In this document: in pieces, positions 5,726-8,914 of the stretch | How the letters are laid out: each line of letters begins with the position of its first letter | Position numbering within the stretch: position 1 is the first letter of the stretch | Assembly: GCA_015904075.1 (NCBI GenBank) | Contig: JABMDH010000089.1 | Span: forward strand, 3,743-12,656 | DNA length: 8,914 nucleotides | Origin: Nitrospira sp. | GTDB taxonomy: Bacteria; Nitrospirota; Nitrospiria; Nitrospirales; Nitrospiraceae | Direction: 5' to 3' | Program-made: the position numbers and the translations under genes | Notes under the pieces: generated by a model | The model's input: the letters and a program-made list of their open reading frames with translations, nothing else | What the model was told of the DNA's origin: nothing | Databases searched by the model: none

Positions 5726-6156
5726 TGGATGACCGGCTCCACAGTCACGTTGGCTTTCATCGAGTTGGAGATCAGACAATTGGCTTCGGCTTTTTGGATC
5801 AGCTCTTTCGCCTTGGCGGCATCGTCATCCGATTCCAAAGTAATGGTCGGCTTGATCGTGATGGCGGTGAACTGAAACTTTCCTTCCAGCAACTCCAGCC
5901 GGCCTTCCGCCGCACTTTCATACGCGGAGAACGCAAGGCCGGCCCGTTCCGCGACGGCAATGAACGTCGTCATCAGGCAGATATTCGCCGAGGCCACGAA
6001 CAGATCTTCCGGCGACCAAATCCCTTCATGCCCCTTGAATTCCGGCGGCGTCGCCACCTCCACATTCGGTTTGCCTTCGCAGAACATCGTTCCTTTGCGA
6101 TGGTCCGTCCATTTCACCGTCGTATGGTACAGATAGACTTTGCTCCGAGTGTCCAT
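5722..6156 (-). CDS. OsmC family protein, second copy
   Basis: A 144-residue OsmC-type protein with both family cysteines: Cys60 in SPEDLFVASANICLMT and Cys127 in KAEANCLISNSM. A further cysteine is at 26. There is no signal peptide. The N-terminal KVYLYHTTVKWTDHRKG and the central GIWSPEDLF fit the subfamily often annotated simply as OsmC family. The ATG at 6156 has AGAGG 6 nt upstream. The stop codon lies inside the target duplication of the insertion sequence, so the protein is intact but its original 3' flank now lies beyond 4158. It shares little sequence with the OsmC protein of the sulfur run and is probably a different branch. Likely role: thiol-based peroxide or reactive-sulfur detoxification; the substrate cannot be read from sequence. 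Confidence 0.9.
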   Translation of the reverse strand: MDTRSKVYLYHTTVKWTDHRKGTMFCEGKPNVEVATPPEFKGHEGIWSPEDLFVASANICLMTTFIAVAERAGLAFSAYESAAEGRLELLEGKFQFTAITIKPTITLESDDDAAKAKELIQKAEANCLISNSMKANVTVEPVIH

Positions 6157-6177
6157 ATCATCCTCTTTCCGTTTCGT

Positions 6178-6220
6178 TCACTCCTCACCCCTTTACCCCT
6201 CACGGTTCAGACCTCACGGC
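6178..6220. repeat. degenerate heptad repeat array, copy 2 (TCACNNC type)
   Basis: Six consecutive units read TCACTCC, TCACCCC, TTTACCCC, TCACGGT, TCAGACC, TCACGGC, all of 7 nt except one of 8. The last unit overlaps the stop codon (TGA, 6216-6214) of the small lipoprotein gene. The array fills most of the spacer before the OsmC gene. Unlike the other three, it is in one orientation only. Confidence 0.55.
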
Positions 6221-6414
6221 TTGGCATAAGCCCACCCGATCCGCACACGCCCTTCATATTTTTCGTAGAGTTGCGCCTCTCCGGTAATTCCAGGTCCGGT
6301 AATTGTCGCTTTCGCGTACAGCGGCGCCGCGAGTTTCCCCGTGTGGTACGACGAGCAGCCGCTCAGAAGCAACCCGACGGCAACCCCTGCTCCGATCATT
6401 GAAAATGTGTTCAT
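6214..6414 (-). CDS. small predicted lipoprotein, unknown function
   Basis: A 66-residue protein with a clear lipoprotein signal: MNTFSMIGAGVAVGLLLSGC, with the lipobox LSGC giving Cys20 as the lipidated residue. The mature part of about 47 residues holds ITGPGITGEAQLYEKY and ends in RVRIGWAYAKP; I do not recognise the family. The ATG at 6414 has a very strong AAGGAGG 5 nt upstream. The same frame is open to an ATG at 6498, but the extra 28 residues are not signal-like and would hide the lipobox. The gene lies between the Mla-type auxiliary lipoprotein and the OsmC gene, and could belong to the same transcript. The gene is very likely real; its function is unknown. Confidence 0.75.
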   Translation of the reverse strand: MNTFSMIGAGVAVGLLLSGCSSYHTGKLAAPLYAKATITGPGITGEAQLYEKYEGRVRIGWAYAKP

Positions 6415-6433
6415 GCCAACCTCCTTAATTTGA

Positions 6434-6526
6434 CTAGTCGGCATCATATCCGCTGGCGATGGCCTGTTCAAATCTTTTTTCGTCACCCATCCTGCCACTC
6501 AGTCCCATGCCTTCTCCATAGCCCAT
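6434..6526 (-). CDS. possible very small protein, 30 (or 24) residues
   Basis: The ORF begins at ATG 6526, or more plausibly at ATG 6508, which has GGAG 5 nt upstream. It encodes a glycine-rich start followed by GDEKRFEQAIASGYDAD and a TAG at 6436-6434, 19 nt before the small lipoprotein gene. The peptide has a protein-like composition (charged helix, no rare-residue clutter), but it is too short to judge by eye. It overlaps the 16-codon ORF at 6483-6533 in another frame, so at most one of them is likely to matter. Confidence 0.25.
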   Translation of the reverse strand: MGYGEGMGLSGRMGDEKRFEQAIASGYDAD

Positions 6527-6533
6527 TCTCCAT
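6483..6533 (-). CDS. 16-codon ORF behind a near-ideal ribosome binding site
   Basis: The ATG at 6533 is preceded by AGGAGGTGA (6544-6536), a 9-nt match to the usual anti-Shine-Dalgarno, at ideal spacing. The ORF is only MENGLWRRHGTEWQDG and then TGA. It may be a leader peptide that opens or couples translation of the genes behind it, or the start of a gene damaged by a frameshift. The start signal is far better than needed for chance, but the product is not recognisable. Confidence 0.35.
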   Translation of the reverse strand: MENGLWRRHGTEWQDG

Positions 6534-6545
6534 GCTCACCTCCTG
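6534..6545 (-). promoter_or_regulatory. very strong Shine-Dalgarno without a normal gene
   Basis: Minus-strand CAGGAGGTGAGC directly precedes ATG 6533. It is the strongest ribosome site in the window, stronger than those of the confirmed genes, yet it leads into a 16-codon ORF. Confidence 0.5.
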
Positions 6546-6622
6546 TGAAGTGTTGAGTTGTGCCTATGGAGTGGGGTGCAGGCCCGGAGAGGCAAGAGCA
6601 TGGCAAGCCGCCTAGAGTTTGT

Positions 6623-7255
6623 TCAACGGCTGCATTCCTGTGAATGACGCGCACAGTCCTGAAGCCAGGAGGCGAGGTCGTCGAGCAGAGCGGCAATCGC
6701 CCGATTCCCAGCCACCACGCCGCTGTACGCGTCGTTGTTTTGTGCCTTTTCCACTACTTCGAACGCGCGTGCCGCTACAACCCGCAACTCTTTCATCTCG
6801 ACCAATTGCGCGCGAACTGTGACTCTCACCAGGCTGGGGTCCTGCATAAATTCCTGTTGCAACGAGAACCCGTAGGAGTCAAGGCGGAAATCTCCGCGAA
6901 TGGAGCCCGGCGATGGGACGACGGCGCGCCACGATCCGGTCCGACTCAGCGCCTGTACCATCAAGGACGTGAACATGCGCGCCGGTTGGTCGGCCCATTG
7001 ATTCAAAGCGTAATGCTCTAACTCATAGGGACGCTTCACATACACCATCCGAGGCGTCTCAAATCCCGGCTCAGCCAGGGACAGGCTGACCTGCAAGATC
7101 GGGCCGTTGATATCAGCTGGGCGGACTTCGTTGCGCCCAGAGTCGAGACTCAAGCGATAGGTATGGGCTGGCTGAGATTCTGAACGGGAGGAAAGACAGC
7201 CGGTCGCTGTCAATACCAGGAACACATACGCTACCAGTACCATTCCTAGACGCAT
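6623..7255 (-). CDS. ABC-type transport auxiliary lipoprotein (PqiC-like)
   Basis: A 210-residue lipoprotein with signal MRLGMVLVAYVFLVLTATGC; the lipobox cysteine is Cys20. The mature part matches the ABC_trans_aux family: TYRLSLDSGR at the start, MVYVKRPYELEHYALNQWAD in the middle, then WRAVVPSPGSIRGDFRLD. A family feature is the YxLexYaxxxWaD stretch, seen here clearly. Such lipoproteins sit in the outer membrane and work with MCE proteins in lipid transport between the two membranes (PqiABC and Mla-type systems). The ATG at 7255 follows GGAGA by about 7 nt. It lies 116 bp after the MlaD-like gene, with a repeat hairpin between them, and belongs to the same cluster. An unusual pair of cysteines (DCARHSQEC) ends the protein. 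Confidence 0.88.
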   Translation of the reverse strand: MRLGMVLVAYVFLVLTATGCLSSRSESQPAHTYRLSLDSGRNEVRPADINGPILQVSLSLAEPGFETPRMVYVKRPYELEHYALNQWADQPARMFTSLMVQALSRTGSWRAVVPSPGSIRGDFRLDSYGFSLQQEFMQDPSLVRVTVRAQLVEMKELRVVAARAFEVVEKAQNNDAYSGVVAGNRAIAALLDDLASWLQDCARHSQECSR

Positions 7256-7264
7256 CGATCTCTC

Positions 7265-7277
7265 CCTGCATAGCAGG
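7265..7277. other. small hairpin touching the PqiC-like ribosome site
   Basis: CCTGCATAGCAGG is a perfect 5-bp inverted repeat with a 3-nt loop. On the minus strand its 3' arm includes the first two G of the GGGAGA ribosome site. It could modestly affect translation, but so short a hairpin may be chance. Confidence 0.3.
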
Positions 7278-7349
7278 CTGAGGTTAAGGTTGAGGTTGAG
7301 CGAAGAGGCTGCATTCGTTCACCTGAGCCTTAACCTCGACCTTGACCTT
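7278..7349. repeat. inverted hexad repeat element, copy 3
   Basis: The left arm is GAGGTT, AAGGTT, GAGGTT, GAG (7280-7300). The right arm is CCTTAA, CCTCGA, CCTTGA, CCTT (7328-7349). Pairing 7280-7300 with 7329-7349 gives about 17 of 21 Watson-Crick matches around a 28-nt loop. It lies 22 nt behind the MlaD-like stop codon. No T-run follows on the transcribed strand, so it is not a classical intrinsic terminator. Confidence 0.6.
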
Positions 7350-7371
7350 CCGCAGTTACGATTCACGTATC

Positions 7372-8334
7372 TTACTCTCCCGGTCCACGCGGCACAGGCT
7401 TACGCCCGAACACGAGCGACTCAGGCTCGCGTTCCAGATCCCGCGCCACCCGCGTCAGAGTCGTGGCCAGCTCCCTCAGTTCCGTCACCAAGAGCCCGGC
7501 TTCGGGCAACGTCTTCCGCGAGAACTGTTCCAACTCCGGCCGGCTGTCATTCACCACCGACCGTACCGCTTGGCTTGTTTGCGCGAGTTCGTCCGTCATC
7601 GCATTCAACGCGGCGGCGCTCTTGTTAATCCGTGCCAGCATGACCGGCACTTGCTCATTCAACGCCGCCGTGACCTTGACAAGATTGTCGGCGCTTTGAG
7701 CCGCGCCGTTCAGACCAGCCTCGATCTGTGCCCGATGGGCCGAGACCGAGTGTACGACCTCGGAAAGATCGGTGATCGTTCGCTTCAACGCCGTACGGTT
7801 TTCTTCATCCAGCGCATCCGCCGCTCCTTTGGCCGCCAAGTCCAGATCCACCAGAAGCTTGCTCAATCCCTTCTCGGACAGCAATCGGGAGATCGCCTCA
7901 TCCAACCGAAAGAACAAGGAGGGACCGGTTTTGATGACCGGGTACACCTGCCCTTCCGAGACCTCTAACCGCGGCGCCTCCCGGCTGCCTCCCATCAAAT
8001 TGATCGTCGCCAGACCGGTGAGTCCCTGTGTCTGGAGAACAGCGATAGTATCCGTCTTGACCGGCGTGCCACTGGCGATATCCAGCGTCAGCTTGACCTC
8101 CTCGGGATTATCGGGATTTAAGGTAATGCTCTTCACCCGCCCCACGTCGACCCCGCGATATTTCACCGTCGAGTCCACGCTCAAGCCTGCTACCGATTCG
8201 CGAAAGTAGGCCTCGTAACGGTCATAGATGCCCCGGTAGTCGGTTTTCCCTAGCCATAGAAGACCGATCAATACCGCCGCGCCAAGGATCGCGATGAAGG
8301 AACCGACGAGGATGTAGTTTACTTTTGGCTCCAT
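7372..8334 (-). CDS. MCE/MlaD family lipid-transport protein
   Basis: A 320-residue protein of the MlaD/MCE type, the periplasmic lipid-binding part of an ABC lipid transporter anchored in the inner membrane. After a short start, a single membrane helix lies at about 7-29 (NYILVGSFIAILGAAVLIGL). The MCE domain covers about 36-116 and includes SVAGLSVDSTVKYRGVDVG and LQTQGLTGLATINL. From about 140 to 300 the protein is helical and alanine-rich, consistent with the coiled-coil needle seen in this family. I chose ATG 8334 because MlaD proteins begin just before the membrane helix; a TTG at 8364 is possible, adds 10 polar residues and lies inside a repeat element. Neither start has a strong ribosome site. 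It follows the ATPase gene by 104 bp. Confidence 0.9.
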   Translation of the reverse strand: MEPKVNYILVGSFIAILGAAVLIGLLWLGKTDYRGIYDRYEAYFRESVAGLSVDSTVKYRGVDVGRVKSITLNPDNPEEVKLTLDIASGTPVKTDTIAVLQTQGLTGLATINLMGGSREAPRLEVSEGQVYPVIKTGPSLFFRLDEAISRLLSEKGLSKLLVDLDLAAKGAADALDEENRTALKRTITDLSEVVHSVSAHRAQIEAGLNGAAQSADNLVKVTAALNEQVPVMLARINKSAAALNAMTDELAQTSQAVRSVVNDSRPELEQFSRKTLPEAGLLVTELRELATTLTRVARDLEREPESLVFGRKPVPRGPGE

Positions 8335-8352
8335 GCTCAACGTACCTGTTTC

Positions 8353-8431
8353 GTCATTCGACAAGCGTCAAACGTCACTTGGGAGAAAGGGGAGTCGCCG
8401 TTCTGACGATTGACGCATGACGGTTGACGGT
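8353..8431. repeat. inverted heptad repeat element, copy 4
   Basis: The left arm has units CGTCATT, CGACAAG, CGTCAAA, CGTCACT (from 8352). The right arm has TGACGAT, TGACGCA, TGACGGT, TGACGGT (8404-8431). Arms 8353-8377 and 8404-8428 are reverse complements at 20 of 25 positions around a purine-rich 26-nt loop. It fills the spacer between the ATPase stop codon and the MlaD-like start. The right arm is nearly the same as 4109-4129. No T-run is seen beside it. Confidence 0.65.
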
Positions 8432-8438
8432 CAACGCC

Positions 8439-8914
8439 TTACCCTTGCTCCCTGACAAGCCGGCCGTTCCATGCGGCCTGTTCCAGCGCCGTGCGTCCAC
8501 GTGGACCGTGGAAATACTCTCTGATCACAGGGTCATCGGATTGTGACAACTCCTGCATGGTTCCAACCCCCAGCACTTTCCCCTGGCCCAGCACTGCCAC
8601 CCGGCTGGCAATGCGCCACAGTGAATCCAGATCGTGCGTCACCATGACGACCGTCAACCCCAAGAGGTGTTTCAACGAGAGGACGAGATCGTCGAACCCC
8701 GCGGCGATCATCGGATCCAGCCCGGCCGTGGGTTCGTCAAGGAAGAGCAGCTCCGGGTCCATCACGATCGCGCGGGCGAGAGCGGCCCGCCGTCTCATGC
8801 CTCCGCTGAGCTCGTTCGGAAATTTGACGCCGCTGTCCGGCGGCAATGCCACCATAGCGATCTTGATGGCAACGATCTCACGAATCAATCCTGGATTCAG
8901 GTCCGTGTGCTCGC
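8439..8914 (-). CDS. ABC transporter ATPase, MlaF-like (5' end beyond window)
   Basis: The last 157 residues of an ABC ATPase are visible; the frame is open to the right edge, so the Walker A motif lies outside. Visible parts, in window numbering, are EHTDLNPG at the edge, the signature LSGGM (35-39) followed by RRRAALARAI, Walker B LLFLDEPTAGLDP (55-67) and the switch histidine His93 in MVTHDLDS. The wording of the signature and Walker B regions and the EHTDL stretch fit the MlaF/Ttg2A branch, which drives phospholipid transport with MlaE and MlaD. The downstream MCE gene supports this. A TTG at 8888 is not the true start. The C-terminal stretch VIREYFHGPRGR is typical of the branch. The permease gene is expected upstream. 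Confidence 0.9.
   Translation of the reverse strand, partial: EHTDLNPGLIREIVAIKIAMVALPPDSGVKFPNELSGGMRRRAALARAIVMDPELLFLDEPTAGLDPMIAAGFDDLVLSLKHLLGLTVVMVTHDLDSLWRIASRVAVLGQGKVLGVGTMQELSQSDDPVIREYFHGPRGRTALEQAAWNGRLVREQG

Noticed and set aside
6415..6498. 28-residue extension of the small lipoprotein
   Set aside because: It would bury the lipoprotein signal; ATG 6414 has a much stronger ribosome site.
7278..7349. Intrinsic terminator behind the MlaD-like gene
   Set aside because: The inverted repeat is long but has no T-run on the transcribed strand and is built of short repeats.
8353..8431. CRISPR array
   Set aside because: Units of 7 nt with no spacers of CRISPR length, and the two arms are inverted.

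Overview
The window looks like chromosomal DNA of a Gram-negative, respiring bacterium with a moderately GC-rich genome. Several exported c-type cytochromes, lipoproteins with lipoboxes and an Mla-type lipid transport cluster show a periplasm and outer membrane. Gene content and spacer style suggest a Nitrospira-like member of the Nitrospirota; this is an impression, as no rRNA or marker gene is present. Apart from the transposase, every convincing gene is on the minus strand, so the window reads from right to left.

Region A (8914 to about 5722, minus) is the end of an Mla-type lipid transport cluster: an ABC ATPase cut by the window edge (MlaF-like), an MCE-domain substrate-binding protein (MlaD-like), and an ABC-transport auxiliary lipoprotein (PqiC-like). 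A 66-residue unrecognised lipoprotein and an OsmC-family thiol protein follow. The spacers after four of these five genes carry degenerate 6-7 nt short-period repeats, three of them arranged as inverted pairs. These are the most unusual non-coding signal in the window. Between the auxiliary lipoprotein and the small lipoprotein lie very short overlapping ORFs, one behind a near-ideal ribosome binding site.

Region B (4154-5725, plus) is a complete IS1380-type insertion sequence: 17-bp terminal inverted repeats with one mismatch, a perfect 5-bp target duplication (GTTAG), and an uninterrupted 487-residue transposase with visible D, D and E motifs. It landed at the stop codon of the OsmC gene. 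The stop was kept, but the gene was parted from its 3' repeat array.

Region C (3838 to below 1, minus) is a compact gene run that reads as a periplasmic sulfur-oxidation module. It holds a monoheme cytochrome c, a small YgaP-type membrane protein (DUF2892), a TsdA-like diheme thiosulfate dehydrogenase, an exported DsrE-like protein, two half-size YeeE/YedE membrane proteins that overlap by 4 nt, an OsmC-family protein that overlaps the second by 4 nt, and the start of another cytochrome c. The inferred logic is that thiosulfate or a related sulfur compound is oxidised in the periplasm by the TsdA-like enzyme, electrons pass to the small cytochromes, and the split YeeE/YedE pair moves thiosulfate or sulfane sulfur across the inner membrane. 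The DsrE-like and OsmC proteins would handle persulfides or peroxides. Domain assignments are strong; substrates and the combined pathway are inference. I saw no tRNA, rRNA or CRISPR array.
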